From the NCBI GenBank assembly GCA_023055425.1, contig JALGPY010000005.1:78533495-78597494 (forward strand): a DNA stretch of 64,000 nt, written 5' to 3'. Positions 1-12,160 of the stretch are shown here, piece by piece. The notes under the pieces were generated by a model. That model was not told the DNA's origin. It was given only the letters and a program-made list of their open reading frames with translations, and did not search any database. Positions within the stretch are counted from its first letter, which is position 1, and each line of letters opens with the position of its first letter. The DNA comes from Linanthus parryae (lineage: Eukaryota > Streptophyta > Magnoliopsida > Ericales > Polemoniaceae). Made by a program: the position numbers and the translations under genes.

Positions 1-1542
1 GAGTATAATTTGGGATCTAGGAAGTTTCAGACACTGTACTAAACGGTTTTGGAGTATCAGGGGCATTTTGGTCAAGTTAGTTTGCATGACCCGCATTCCA
101 TCGCATTATTGCATACAACCTCATATAGAGGGTAAATGCTAATAGACTGTATACTTGACTTGTTTATATCCAGCCGTTGTTGAGGACCGTTCCGCAATAG
201 ACGAACGTGTCCGTATCGCTGCATTCACTGTTAGACCGGATTCACATGAGATGAGCGTTATATGAGTGCTAGCTTTGCTTTGCGCCTTTCATGGCTCAGA
301 GGTAAGTACATATGTACGGCCTTTTCATATCAAAGTATGCGTAAGTGCTTGATGTTTCAAATGAATGTTTGTTATATGAAATAGTATGAGAATGCATGTT
401 TTCCACTCGAAAGTTGTTAAACTATTTTATTCATCTCCTTTGAGAACTCTCCGAAATTACTTGTGAATTGTTGACATCCTGATTCTAGTTATGTGAAAGA
501 GAAGAAATAAAATACCTCTAATAGACTTAGGACGATGTACAGAGTACTGTTATTAATGGGAGGCGTCAAGCGATCCTCCATTTTCTTATGGCTAAGACCA
601 TTGAAGCAATGCTTCTTATTATTGGATAGAACGTCAATGTTCAAAAATCCGCCCCCGATGAGCCAAAATGTACCAAGTTATTGAGGCCAAGGGTTTTATA
701 GAGCTATAGAGTGCTACTTATACTTGTAAGGGTCACTACGGTATAGGGGTGTCGACACTTAAGGCCTTTTAGCTAATGTTGTGAGCGGGGTTGACGAATG
801 GGCTCCCTTAACGCTCGGGTGAAATAGGGTTTGATAGACCCTAGAAGGAACCCTTAGTAGTTGTTTCGTGATCCCTCTGTTTACATCGATCCTGCTGGTG
901 GCTCTTGACACGCCTCAGCTAAATTAAACTGTTGATTGAGGTCGAAATTAAAAATTGACTACTTTATTAATGTTGTTTGTGGCTTTTGATATGCCCTAAT
1001 CGATTGAAATGATTTGTTATGCTTTGGCTACTCATGAACTAAGTTATCCTCTTAAATGGACTTGTTTACTCTGGGTATGTTACGAACTACTCGTGGTTTC
1101 TCAATGTTATTAAATTGAGAGGTTTTTGTTACTCGTTTACTTCCAGTTGTTCCAAATTCTCCAACATGATAGCTTTACTGTTTAAATCTTCTAATTTGTT
1201 TCAACTCATGCTTCCGTGCCACTCGTTGATTTACATGTCGTAGTATGTATTTACTCAGTTTTTACTGATTATTTCTTCAAAACTGCGTCGGCATTTGCCA
1301 TTTTAAAACCGCAGGTTGGCAATCAAGTTTGGGGAATGGGAACGCGGATCGATACGAAGAAGTGTAGCTCAACTTAGATCACTTAGTAGATCACATAGCT
1401 TATTTCAATCCCACTACAAATGTAAACTTATATTCTCAAGATTGTTTTTATTCGTTAACTAAATTGTAATATTCGTAACTTATTTCTACTTTTGGTTATC
1501 GATTGTCACATTAACCCTGAACCGAGATCCGGGGACGTTTCA
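1..1542 (+). repeat. 5' LTR of the LARD-like element (3' part only)
   Basis: This stretch is a direct copy of 5048-6589 and ends in CA immediately before the primer binding site. The missing upstream part (about 2.25 kb, judging from the 3' LTR) lies left of the window. No ORF worth reporting is present. Confidence 0.9.
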
Positions 1543-2801
1543 GATGGTATCAGAGCATCGGTTCTCCGGTTAAAGTGACTTTTCGATTTCCATTAGTAGA
1601 GAATAAGAAAGATAAAACGTTTTCGAAATTTAAAAATTAACTAGGATAACTCAATTTGAAAATAAATGAAATAAACAAGCCGTCTGGGTGTTTGGGTACT
1701 TATCTATAGTTAAACTTGGTTTGTACTGTACTTGTTGATTAAATGTTAACGGCTATTTGTTTTGTGAATCATGCATTATCTGCTTGTCTATTTAAACGTG
1801 CAGTACCTATGTGACATTTATTTATATCGAATTGTTTGTCCTATTTGTGAATGCGTATCTTTGACTCTTTATTATGTAAGTAATTTCTCGACGAGAGAGT
1901 AACGACGTTGTGACTGAGAAGACCCCGATACCATTCTTTCGCACCTACGAGTGTCGAACCTTAAAACATTAGTTTGAATTTGGTTTATTTTGAGTTAGTT
2001 TGACATGGTTCTTTCCAAAATTAGAAACTTCCGAAAATAAAGTATTTATTACAAAAAAAAAAGGGTTCTGAAAAATTATTGACGTTTCGAGCTACCAAAT
2101 GCCAAGTGATATTGACCACTTTGTTTATCAGTCCGCTGGCGCGACTCTTAGTACGACGGTACTATAAGTTGTACCCGCTGTGTAGACTAAGTTGGAACAT
2201 TTGAAACACATGCGAGTTGTGTTAGAGAGGCACATTGTGTGACGACACATAGTGTTCTTTCTCCCTCGTATGCGTGGAACACTTGAGGTAATTGGTTTAT
2301 CTAATCCTATACAGGTAAGACAATATTTTCAATGTGGCTGAGTTTCAAAAAGATGAGATATTAGTCTTGTTAAAAGTATTTGTCTAAAAGTTTCGAAATT
2401 TGTATAAATTCCAGCCAATTTTTGAGTCGCTTCTAAAATTGAGAACTTGTATGTTGTTATTGAATTTTCAAAATATTGTTTCGAACTTTTGCTTGTACTA
2501 GTCATATACGAAACCCTGTTGTGATGCGAGTCTAGGCTGGATAGTAATATAGACTCATAATAGACCCCGTCGTGCGGAGAGTAAGAATGAGGAATTTCTT
2601 CCAGTTAAGGTGTTTCTAGCTGACCATCTATGGAAACCATATATAGAGAGAGCAGAACATCCAACGAGAGTTACTTATGTACTTGTCTGATTAAGTCATA
2701 TAGACTGAGTCAGGTACTGCAATTCACCTTCATTCCATGTGTATATGGGTAGGTATAGTATGAGATCTTCGGGTACGAAGATTCTTTTAAGGTGGGTAGA
2801 C
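1543..2801 (+). other. Non-coding internal region of the LARD-like element
   Basis: These 1259 bases between PBS and 3' LTR are AT-rich and have stops in all frames; no zinc knuckle, protease, RT or integrase motif can be read. The last bases before the LTR (about 2789-2800, AAGGTGGGTAGA) are the likely polypurine tract. A similar ending (ACGAAGATTCTT followed by a purine tract) precedes the gypsy2 LTR at 51824, which links the two families. Confidence 0.75.
1545..1556 (+). other. Primer binding site, initiator Met-tRNA type
   Basis: TGGTATCAGAGC lies two bases after the LTR end. This is the usual plant PBS complementary to the 3' end of tRNA-iMet, and it fixes the LTR boundary and the plus orientation. 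Confidence 0.9.
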
Positions 2802-5800
2802 TGTAACACCCCTATTTTTCAAGCCGACTCTAAGTGCAATATCAAGACTTTGAGGGCGAATTTGTAAATAATTTGTCACGACTTTAAAGTTTGAATTTTG
2901 GAGAGTTGGCGATATTTGGACGTTGTTAAGATGATTTTGAAGCACGAGAGATGTTCGGGGTGGTTGTGTAATTCTTAGAAATTAAGTAGAACCTCTAATT
3001 CTAATTTATACACTAAAGTTTGGAAAACTACACTTTCACCCCACTATGCATGTAAGACACTTGTTAACATTCTTTTGACACCCAAAAGCTAGGTGGCAGC
3101 TCCAATCTCCCTCTTCAGCACCAGCTGAGTTTTGTCAAAGAGGAATTCTCATCTCTTTCCATCATCATCATCTTCTTCTTCCTATTCACCACCAACAACC
3201 ACCAACTCCACCCTAGCTCTACCACCACTTCACCATCTGGAAAGCTGCTATAGCTGGAGGTAGAGGGTGACCAGGGGATCAAAAGGCACAAATCAATTTC
3301 AGGGGAGGGGACGTATCGAGAGAGAAAAATCAATCCTAAGGTATGAACCCTAGCTTAGTAATCGGTCAAATTCTCCTTCATCCTTGCGTTTCAGCCCCTC
3401 TAATCAGTCTTGTTGTGTTCCTGTGGTGATTGCGAGCATAACACACCCAAAATCAGCAGCCAATTCGTCCGATTCCGACCTTCGCCGGAAACTGGGTTCG
3501 AAAACCCGTCGGGAGCACCATCGGTGGCTGGGCTTTGGTGGTTCTGTCCGTCGTGGCCATCTCTTTCCGTTCCAGCAGTTGCTTCAGGACTCTGAGCATC
3601 GTGGACAATGCTGGCGAACTCAGAAGCACCAGGGGACGCGTTGAATCGCCGGAAACCAAGCCGTGGGTCGCCGGAATCCGCCATGGCCGCCGGAATCCGC
3701 AGAGCTTGGTACAGCCCCTTTTTCTTGCTTGTTTTGATCGATTGAAAGCATGAGCATGATCCTAATCACGTCTAGAACACATTTAGATCACCTAAACACG
3801 ACTGTAACAACAAATTATACGGGTTTGATTCGTGCATGTTGAGTTATACGGTTTGAAAACCTGCCCTGTTCGTCGGCCTGTAACTCCCTCAATTCTTGAC
3901 CAAATCATGCGTGGTTTCTTCCAGTGTACTCCTGGGTGTGTTGTCTACAAGTTTCGTTTGAATTTCGTGGTCCAATTTCATCTCTAAACCCTCTGAAATC
4001 GGGCTTGAACATGGTCAGTGAGTGTGGTACTCGCTGTGTTCTTGGCTGTGAGGGCTCAAATTTTTCTAAGTATAGGATGCTATGGTGAAACACCCATTTT
4101 CAAACCCTTGTATCTTCTTCAAAACTTAATGAAATTTAGATCTGTTTTCTCCTATGTGTAGCTGGTATATAATACTTCAAATCATCGTCTCTGGGTCATG
4201 TTCAAATTTATAACGGATTTCTCACAAAACGAGCCTAAAGTTGCTAGTTTGAACTCGCGAAGCACTATCGAATTTTTCTAAGTATTGAATCGTAATTTTC
4301 ATCCAACTTTGGCTAGCGATATTTCTTTGAATACTTGGAGTTTTTAGGAGTTCAAATATGTTCTGGAATCCTTGCAATGTCATCTTCAAAACCCTATTTC
4401 CGGTTTCTTAAAACTCCTTCTCAATTGATCATAAATCAGTCGCGAAGTTGACTACTTGAAACGACTTTTCGCTATCTTTGATATTCGGTTTTGAGCATTT
4501 GAATGGCGTTTCTGGCCTTAACGTTCTTCACGAAACTTGTTCGTATTCATATTCTGAGTCTATATATCAATTTTGACCAAGTTTGACTTTCCGAAAACCC
4601 TAGTTTGACTGAACTGTATAGGAGGGGCAAAATAGTCATTTCACATAAACTTTGAATTTAGGTTAGTTTAGTAACTTGGAGTTGTCAGCATGTCTTGTAT
4701 GCGTGTTTGGAGTACTTGTATGTAATTCTGGGCTAGGGTTGACCAAGTCAAATGTGGGGGTCTTTTTGCAGTTTTGCTAAACTTCTGGGGCCTATGTGCA
4801 ATTAATTAAAACTTTACATTTGAACAAAGTTAATGTTTGGAGACCAACAACCTGACTTAGAAGGATACTTGGAGCCTTAAGAAGGAAGTATTTGACTCGG
4901 GAGTGACCAAATCAATAGTTGGGGTCCTTTTTGCAATTTAAGAAAACTTTAGGGGCCTAAGTGCAATTTATTGAAAGTTGTAGATTTCGTTGCTAAGTTC
5001 ATATGGAAGAGTTTGAAGTTAATTCTCGCATGTCTTCGGGCCAATATGAGTATAATTTGGGATCTAGGAAGTTTCAGACACTGTACTAAACGGTTTTGGA
5101 GTATCAGGGGCATTTTGGTCAAGTTAGTTTGCATGACCCGCATTCCATCGCATTATTGCATACAACCTCATATAGAGGGTAAATGCTAATAGACTGTATA
5201 CTTGACTTGTTTATATCCAGCCGTTGTTGAGGACCGTTCCGCAATAGACGAACGTGTCCGTATCGCTGCATTCACTGTTAGACCGGATTCACATGAGATG
5301 AGCGTTATATGAGTGCTAGCTTTGCTTTGCGCCTTTCATGGCTCAGAGGTAAGTACATATGTACGGCCTTTTCATATCAAAGTATGCGTAAGTGCTTGAT
5401 GTTTCAAATGAATGTTTGTTATATGAAATAGTATGAGAATGCATGTTTTCCACTCGAAAGTTGTTAAACTATTTTATTCATCTCCTTTGAGAACTCTCCG
5501 AAATTACTTGTGAATTGTTGACATCCTGATTCTAGTTATGTGAAAGAGAAGAAATAAAATACCTCTAATAGACTTAGGACGATGTACAGAGTACTGTTAT
5601 TAATGGGAGGCGTCAAGCGATCCTCCATTTTCTTATGGCTAAGACCATTGAAGCAATGCTTCTTATTATTGGATAGAACGTCAATGTTCAAAAATCCGCC
5701 CCCGATGAGCCAAAATGTACCAAGTTATTGAGGCCAAGGGTTTTATAGAGCTATAGAGTGCTACTTATACTTGTAAGGGTCACTACGGTATAGGGGTGTC

Positions 5801-6589
5801 GACACTTAAGGCCTTTTAGCTAATGTTGTGAGCGGGGTTGACGAATGGGCTCCCTTAACGCTCGGGTGAAATAGGGTTTGATAGACCCTAGAAGGAACCC
5901 TTAGTAGTTGTTTCGTGATCCCTCTGTTTACATCGATCCTGCTGGTGGCTCTTGACACGCCTCAGCTAAATTAAACTGTTGATTGAGGTCGAAATTAAAA
6001 ATTGACTACTTTATTAATGTTGTTTGTGGCTTTTGATATGCCCTAATCGATTGAAATGATTTGTTATGCTTTGGCTACTCATGAACTAAGTTATCCTCTT
6101 AAATGGACTTGTTTACTCTGGGTATGTTACGAACTACTCGTGGTTTCTCAATGTTATTAAATTGAGAGGTTTTTGTTACTCGTTTACTTCCAGTTGTTCC
6201 AAATTCTCCAACATGATAGCTTTACTGTTTAAATCTTCTAATTTGTTTCAACTCATGCTTCCGTGCCACTCGTTGATTTACATGTCGTAGTATGTATTTA
6301 CTCAGTTTTTACTGATTATTTCTTCAAAACTGCGTCGGCATTTGCCATTTTAAAACCGCAGGTTGGCAATCAAGTTTGGGGAATGGGAACGCGGATCGAT
6401 ACGAAGAAGTGTAGCTCAACTTAGATCACTTAGTAGATCACATAGCTTATTTCAATCCCACTACAAATGTAAACTTATATTCTCAAGATTGTTTTTATTC
6501 GTTAACTAAATTGTAATATTCGTAACTTATTTCTACTTTTGGTTATCGATTGTCACATTAACCCTGAACCGAGATCCGGGGACGTTTCA
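2802..6589 (+). repeat. 3' LTR of the LARD-like element, 3.79 kb
   Basis: Starts TGTAACACCCC and ends GACGTTTCA; its last 1542 bases duplicate the window start. Around 3090-3350 it has the run of TCTTCTTC/CACCACCAAC-type sequence and GAGAGAGA typical of the transcript start of this LTR class, followed by TATGAACCCTAG. Small ORFs at 3115-3750 occur on both strands in overlapping frames and show no domain, so I treat them as chance. The LTR is unusually long relative to its internal region. Confidence 0.88.
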
Positions 6590-7969
6590 GTTTGGATACC
6601 TTGTGTTAATGTTTATTGTTATAATAATATGGCTATGTTCTAATATGTATTTTTTTTTTGCAGAAACCTAGCCGTAACAGTTTATGGTTTTGTCTTTCAT
6701 CAAGGGGGAGATTGTAAGTTCACCCTGGTTTCAAACGATTGAAATAGCTAGTCTATTTCAAGGCCTTGAAACAACTTTCAAAGATTTGAAACAGATAGGT
6801 GAATCTTAAGCATGAACTTAGGGGAGTTTCTGATTCCATTCTAACTCCTAAAATCCTATACTTGTTTATATGTTATTTGATGATGAAAGAAAAATTAGTT
6901 TTTGACATTCTAAAGTGTGACTAATTCATCTGTTTGACTAAGCTTTCGAAGAGAAATTTTATTTCCTATTTTGCAGGATATATTTCCAAAACTGTATTTT
7001 TGCAGGAAGGGAAACTGCTTGATGATTTGATTCTTTACTTGACTTTTATTAATTGAAATCTTCCCAACATCTTCACAGACAAGATCAAGACAGTATATTT
7101 GAAGATACTGAGCAACTATCCATTGGGAGAAGCTATTAAAGAAGTTAACAGCTGAAGCTACAAAAGAGGGAAGTTTGTTATGAAAAGATATTGAAGATCT
7201 GCAATTCAAACTGCTCCTTAAAAGAGTGAAGAGCTGATGAAATTCAACGGAAAAATTAATAGAGACACTCAAACACATTCAGGGATTGAAAAGCAACACA
7301 GAAGCAAATTCATTCATCTCAATCAAGCATATGAAGAACACTGCATACTCACTGCAGACTTAGTTCTAGTGTTCTTCTATTCTAAGCTTTATTTGTATAT
7401 CATTCTGATAACACTTATAGTTCTTATTCTCGTGGATTGTTCAAGGAGAACAAAAGAGAATTCTTATTGAATCAATTAGCTAGAGCAGGTACTAGATAGG
7501 ATAGTGAGAACCACACGCTGTAACAGAGCACAAGAAGTCTATGTGCTTGAGATCTATGGCTTAACTTTTGATTAATAAGAATTGAGTTGAAAATTATGCA
7601 GGGATCAAGTCCCTGAGGTAGAGACCTTGTTCCAACTGGGCTGAACTCTATATATCTTGTGTCTCTTGCATGTACTTTTCAGTTCTATACTTAGCTTATT
7701 TGCATCAAACAAAACAGGTTTTATTTCAAGGTTTTGAAACTCATTTCGAGGCCTTGAAATAGACTTAGCCTTTCTACAACAATTGTTTTGATTCCAAGGA
7801 CTTGAAATACATTTCCAGGCCTTGAAATACTCTCTACACTTTACAAATCTTTTTGAAATCACTCTTCTTTCAAGTTTAGTAAAAGTTTCCATACTCTATT
7901 CAACCCCCCCCCCCCCCCCCCCCTTCTAGAGTATTGATCCTGTATTACTTCATACATTACAGTCCTTCA
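6590..7969 (+). mobile_element. 3' end of a Sirevirus-like Copia element, plus strand
   Basis: After the LARD ends, 6590-6712 reads as the tail of a Sirevirus-like internal region, finishing in CTTTCATCAAGGGGGAGAT, the polypurine tract seen before the 3' LTRs of elements A and C. The LTR follows at 6713-7969. Everything upstream (gag, pol, 5' LTR) is cut off by the LARD insertion and the window edge. Bases after the LTR (CATAG) would be the target-site copy to look for upstream. Confidence 0.8.
6713..7969 (+). repeat. Sirevirus-like 3' LTR (about 1.26 kb)
   Basis: Begins TGTAAGTTCA and ends near AGTCCTTCA, matching in reverse the LTRs at 10513, 23319, 25489 and 40342. It carries several copies of the palindrome TTTCAAGGCCTTGAAA (6755, with variants near 7728 and 7815) and a 20-base C run at 7904-7923 just before TTCTAGAGTATTGATC, a block present in all these LTRs. 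Small ORFs at 6910-7890 are on both strands and have no domain. Confidence 0.85.
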
Positions 7970-8740
7970 CATAGTATGCAAACAATATTAGATAAGTAAA
8001 CTAGCATGAGAAAGTTCGGGACAAACTCACATATGAGAGAGGCAACATGCAACCCTTAAAATCATCTAGTTTCAAACTCAAGATTTCTAGGGAAATGCCC
8101 AAAAAATTAATGCATATACATGTCCGAAAAACTCAACTACTTTATGAAAGGTTGAGCGTGTCATTTTAATTTAAAGCCATTGTGGAGGATGTGACCAATT
8201 TAAGTCAAAGTTGATGGTGCAGAGTCATGTAACAAGTGTGCGGGAAGCATTAGTTTCCAAATTCATGACCACAACGGAAACCAAGGTGACCTATATTAAA
8301 CTAGCTGTTTAGCCTAGTGATTAGGGCTTGAAGCAGTTCATTGACATATTGAGGAGACTCTTAACTCCTTTTTAATGTTTCAATTCTACTTCTATTAGTT
8401 TCGTTACTATTTTTTCCGGAGATCTAGGCAGTCAGCCTACAAAGAAGCCGAGCATCCACACGACTCTTCTGTCCTTGCTCTATCACTATAGTCCCTAATC
8501 CAATGTGAATGTGCCGCAAGTAGCTGCGCTTTACTCTAAACTAGACTTGTGGCTAGTGGCGCTCTTTCAGACCTTTATTTTGGTGAAGCGTTATATCTAT
8601 ATCACACACACACAAGCAAGGCTAATTGATGTACAAATGAAAGTTGGTGAAACATCTTTAGGGATACTCTTCTAATCTAGATTTTTATTCTGCAAATTAC
8701 TTCACATGGATAATGACAATTCACAATATGTTGCTGCTAA
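7970..8740. other. Unassigned AT-rich stretch
   Basis: No ORF, repeat boundary or RNA gene could be supported here. A short CA microsatellite occurs near 8601-8611. It lies between the Sirevirus-like LTR and the TRIM-type LTR and could be intron or intergenic DNA of the gene whose exon lies at 10336. Confidence 0.5.
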
Positions 8741-8847
8741 TGCTGAAGTGTCGAAAATTCAAGAAGAACAAAAAGAATTAATAAGCGTCATGGGCTACTC
8801 CCCTCATTGCCAATTGGTTTTGACGTGGAACCCCATGGATTCTTATA
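8741..8847 (+). repeat. TRIM LTR copy 1 (diverged)
   Basis: Aligns with 10011-10124 from ATTCAAGAAGAACAAA onward. The 5' end is shortened (TGCTGAAGTGTCG) compared with the complete copy. It is followed at once by the PBS at 8848. Confidence 0.65.
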
Positions 8848-8859
8848 TGGTATCAGAGC
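8848..8859 (+). other. Primer binding site of TRIM copy 1
   Basis: TGGTATCAGAGC directly abuts the LTR end, defining a plus-strand 5' LTR. Confidence 0.75.
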
Positions 8860-10010
8860 GGGTTCGCTCCTGTGACCTAATTCTTGCTTCCGCCTCTGGC
8901 GGGCGGGGCACCTTCACTAGCCGTACGCTGTAATTATTAGTTTTTTTCTTTCTTTCTCCTACTTTATTTTCTCAAACATTAGCACTGCAATTTAAACCCA
9001 TAGGTTAAGATCCTAACATAGAAGCGCAAAACTCACCGTCATCCATCTGACGTCGACCTCACTGGTCTTCATGGTTCGTCGCACTCTGCGTCAACCACTC
9101 TCTTTGCCGCGGATCAAATCCAGCGCACAAGCAGTGGCGATCAAAATAATGCCTTCCTCCCGTGGCCGGCAATCTCCAGGACCATCGCACCTTGTGTTGG
9201 CCTGTTTTTCTTCCTATGTTGCACAAATCAATCTCAAGACCTGGTCTGTCGCACAAGCACAAGCCGCCGATCAACCATAAGCTCCCTCCAATCTGTCGCA
9301 CCTTGCAAATACCTCCACAACCAACATCGCCTCCAGCAGCGTCTAGCGTCGCTTCCTGGTTTATCGTCATCCAAATATGATCGACAGCAGTCGTTCCATC
9401 CGTCTCCGACCACCATGAAGTCTATCGTCAATCACATTGACCCAGCACCGCTCTTTCGCCAGTCTGCAATTCTCATCCAGGTTTGTACCTTGATCGCCTC
9501 TAGTTGCCGACGAGCAACCCAGCAGTGTCGTCTTCGTCGACGACCTATGTCTATGGTTTTTTCTTTTTTAATTCGGCGCCGTTCACATCGCAGATTGCCA
9601 GCTGCCACTGGATACGAAGATAGGAAGGGTAACATTTTGGGGGTAATTATTGAAACGTCCCCCATGTTCTTCACAATTACAAGTTAACCCCGTCGATCTT
9701 TATGTTTTTTATTTCACTCATTTGAGTTTTCACTAGAGCCCCTACAAGAATTTTTATTATTATTTTTTCAATAAATCCTAGTCCTCAATTGCCATCTCCA
9801 AACTCGGCGTTGAAAAAGCAAAGCCCCTGCAAGGTTGTAGAAAGTACAAGGACTAAATACCAATCAGTTTCGAGGGGAACCCCATGGATTCTTACATGGT
9901 GTTAGAGCCTCATCTCACGCACGTGAATGGTCTAACAACCCATGTGCTCATCACCACCTGCAGACTAACGATCCACGTGTAGGCCAAAGAATGCCACACA
10001 TGAGGGGGCC

Positions 10011-10124
10011 TGTTGAAAAGTCCCACATCAGACATTCAAGAAGAACAAAGAGAATTAGTAAGTGTACTGTGATACTCCCTTCACTGACAATTGCGTTTGA
10101 GGTGGAACCCCATGGATTCTTACA
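10011..10124 (+). repeat. TRIM LTR, complete 114-bp copy
   Basis: Begins TGTTGAAAAGTCCCACATC and ends GGATTCTTACA. It is preceded by the purine tract TGAGGGGGCC (10001-10010), so it behaves as a 3' LTR. The short internal segment 9897-10010 has no ORF. Confidence 0.75.
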
Positions 10125-10335
10125 TGAAGCACCACATATAATAGACCAACAACGCTTATACACAGTACCATTCAAAGAAAACCCTATTAGAAACTTCAAT
10201 CATGAAGAAAAAGAACTTTGGAGTCTGAGTCGATAAAAAGATTTAGTAAACAGAATCCCAACCATCATTGTTATAAAGTTTGAGTATATTTTTTTAAATG
10301 CCATTAGATAAACAAGGAACTATTTTGTTACATAC
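10125..10335 (-). other. Probable intron/flank downstream of the split exon
   Basis: Lies between the TRIM LTR and the 5' splice donor of the minus-strand exon. It is AT-rich and has no ORF of note. Only the donor (GTATGT on the minus strand, at 10330-10335) is readable. Confidence 0.45.
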
Positions 10336-10512
10336 TTGCAGCACCATTCTCATTTCTTGTACCCTCGATAGGTTTTGCTTCTGGACCATCGCTTTGAGGA
10401 CGGGGACAAAGCACGTTCTTGATAATAAAACATGGAAATCAAAATCTGTTGTCATACTGGCGCAATTGTCTTCTATCCATTTGCCTGCTAGACCAGTACT
10501 CACGTAGTCTTG
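10336..10512 (-). pseudogene. 3' part of a host-like protein-coding exon, interrupted by element A
   Basis: On the minus strand this 177-bp piece is open throughout and ends (...MRMVLQ) exactly at a canonical donor, CAA|GTATGT. Its 5' part is at 24554-24642, on the other side of element A. Leaving out A and one copy of the 5-bp target duplication gives one 261-bp, 87-codon, phase-0 exon flanked by AG and GT. The encoded segment is hydrophilic and probably helical; short stretches read DYVSTGLAGKWIEDN and HVLLSRTCFVPVLKAM. I do not recognise the protein and assign no function. Since A is about 14 kb and inside coding sequence, this copy is almost certainly non-functional. It could be a true gene or a gene fragment carried by the surrounding gypsy2 DNA. 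Confidence 0.65.
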
Positions 10513-11746
10513 TGAAAGACAGTAATGTAGGTAGAAATGCATGATCAATACTCTAGAAGGGGGAATGGCTGAATAAAGTATGGAAACTTTTACTAAAAGA
10601 GTGATTTCAAAAAGGTTTGTAGCAAGCAGTGAGTATTTCAAGGCCTTAAAATGAGATTCAAGTCCTTGGAATCAAAACGACGAGTATAAAGAATGCTGAT
10701 AGTTTTCAAGGCCTTGAAATGGCTTTCAAGCCCTTGAACTGAAACCTGTTTTGTGCAGAAATTGAGCTAAGTACAGGCAGTAAGATAAATGAAAGTGACA
10801 CAGAGATTTATAGAGTTCATTCCACTTGGACCTACATCTCTACCTCAGGGAATTTATCCCTGCAGGATTTTCAACTCAGTTCTTATTAATCAAAAGCTAA
10901 GCCCAAGATCTCAAGCACAGAGAGTTCCCTTACTCTGTTACAGCTTGTGGTTCTCACTAACCTATCTAGTACCTGATCTAGCTAAATGATTCAACAGGAA
11001 TTCCCTATTTTTCACTTGAAAAACTCACGAGAATAAGATGTAAGAAGTATTATCTAAGTGATATACAAAATAAGATCAGAAAGAAGAGCACTGAGAACTG
11101 ATGAAGCAGTTGGGTGTGCAGTGATCTTCTGATGAGTGGATTAAGTGAATTGAATCTCCTTCAGTGTTGTTGTCACTCATGAGAATGTATGCGTATGTCT
11201 CTGTTCATTCTCTGTTTTATTTCTTCATTCATTCCCTCTTATGCAGCTAGTTTGAAATGCAGATCTTCAGGATCTTCTCAAAACAAACTTCCCTAAAAAT
11301 CAGTAGCAAATCTTGACTTCTTTAACATCTCTTCCATATGGCTAGTTTCCCAGTATCTTCAAAGATACTGACTTGATCTTACATTTAAGTATGTTAGGAT
11401 GGTCCCGACAAGTTTGCATAATCACCGAATCAATTTGTCAATCCAATTTCGTTACTGCAAAACATACAGAGAATGAAACAATCCTTGCAAAATAGGTAAC
11501 TATTTATCCCTGCAAAAACTTAGTCAAACAGATAGATTAGCCACAGTTTAGAGTATCAAAATGGTTTGTCTTTCATCATCAAGTAATATAGAATCAAGCA
11601 TAGGAGATCAAAAACAAATTGGAATCAAATGCTTTCCCTAAGTTCATGCTATATACTGCAGTGTATATTTCAAACATTTGAAAATATTTTCAAGGCCTTG
11701 AAACAGAGAAATTGTTTCAAGCCTTTGAAACAATGCTGAACTTACA
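10513..11746 (-). repeat. 3' LTR of element A
   Basis: On the minus strand it starts TGTAAGTTCAGC at 11746 and ends ACTGTCTTTCA at 10513. It matches the 5' LTR at 23319-24553 along its whole length with scattered differences. It contains TTTCAAGGCCTTGAAA-type palindromes near 10629, 10708 and 11690. ORFs called within it have no domain. Confidence 0.88.
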
Positions 11747-11758
11747 ATCTCCACCTTG
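11747..11758 (-). other. Polypurine tract before the 3' LTR of A
   Basis: The minus strand reads CAAGGTGGAGAT immediately before the LTR start. It is the second purine tract of the element; the first follows the pol stop codon at 16064-16073. Confidence 0.65.
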
Positions 11759-12096
11759 ATGAAAGACAAAACCACATTTCTTTTAAGAACTAGGTCTCTG
11801 CGAAAAATAGTCATTAGTGCATTGCAGAATAACCATGATAATCTTTGATAATAAACTGAAGCACAAAATATCGAATCAATCCAACTTATTATACTATTAA
11901 GCAGCAACAAATCCTATTGATCTATATCAGATCTCTAAACAATCAAAAGTACCAAAAATAAACACCTAAATTTGTCCCTCTTTTTGACTTTCATCAAAAA
12001 ATAATGAAGAAATGTTGGATCAAAGTTTTTGAAAGCTTAAAAATAGTTTTAAAAAATAGAAATTTCAAGACTTTGAAGAGAGATTCAAGGCCTTGA

Positions 12097-12097
12097 A

Positions 12098-12149
<52 letters not shown>

Positions 12150-12150
12150 A
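12097..12150 (+). repeat. (AAAG)n microsatellite
   Basis: About 13 tandem AAAG units lie just beyond the stop of the env-like ORF of element A. The equivalent place in element C (around 27020) has only GGAAAGAAATAAG, so the expansion is specific to this copy. Confidence 0.9.
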
Positions 12151-12160
12151 ATGGCAAGAA

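Larger units (their letters stand above)
1..6589 (+). mobile_element. LARD-like non-autonomous Ty3/gypsy element (5' end outside window)
   Basis: Bases 1-1542 repeat at 5048-6589 with a constant offset of 5047, so the window opens inside a 5' LTR and holds the complete 3' LTR. Between the LTRs lie a tRNA-iMet-type primer binding site, 1.26 kb without a convincing ORF and a purine tract. The LTR begins TGTAACACCCC and ends GGGACGTTTCA. That start and the polypurine context resemble Ty3/gypsy elements of the Tekay/Del type (family knowledge). No gag, protease, RT or integrase motif was found, so it must have been moved in trans. It sits inside the 3' end of a Sirevirus-like element whose tail resumes at 6590. 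The 5' target-site copy is outside the window and cannot be checked. Confidence 0.85.
8741..10124 (+). mobile_element. TRIM-type element or cluster with unidentified filler
   Basis: A short LTR ending in CCCCATGGATTCTTATA occurs at 8741-8847, directly followed by a perfect PBS. A second LTR end (GGAACCCCATGGATTCTTACA) occurs at 9878-9896 with a decayed PBS (TGGTGTTAGAGCC), and a complete LTR lies at 10011-10124. TRIMs are terminal-repeat retrotransposons in miniature with LTRs of roughly 100-250 bp and no coding capacity (known). The 8860-9870 filler has overlapping small ORFs on both strands (9059-9687) without recognisable domains. Possibly a TRIM that acquired 1 kb, or two TRIMs recombined. 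Confidence 0.6.

Noticed and set aside
3115..3753. Six overlapping ORFs on both strands in the LARD LTR, suggesting a gene
   Set aside because: They overlap in several frames, show no domain, and lie in the TCTTCTTC/GAGAGA transcript-start region usual for this LTR class.
7904..7923. 20-base C run as a functional signal
   Set aside because: Other copies of this LTR have shorter runs at the same place; it is more likely slippage or a sequencing length error.
9059..9687. GC-rich stretch with ORFs of 65-103 codons on both strands as a possible gene
   Set aside because: No recognisable domain, no clear splice sites, and the frames mirror each other. Kept only as TRIM filler of unknown origin.
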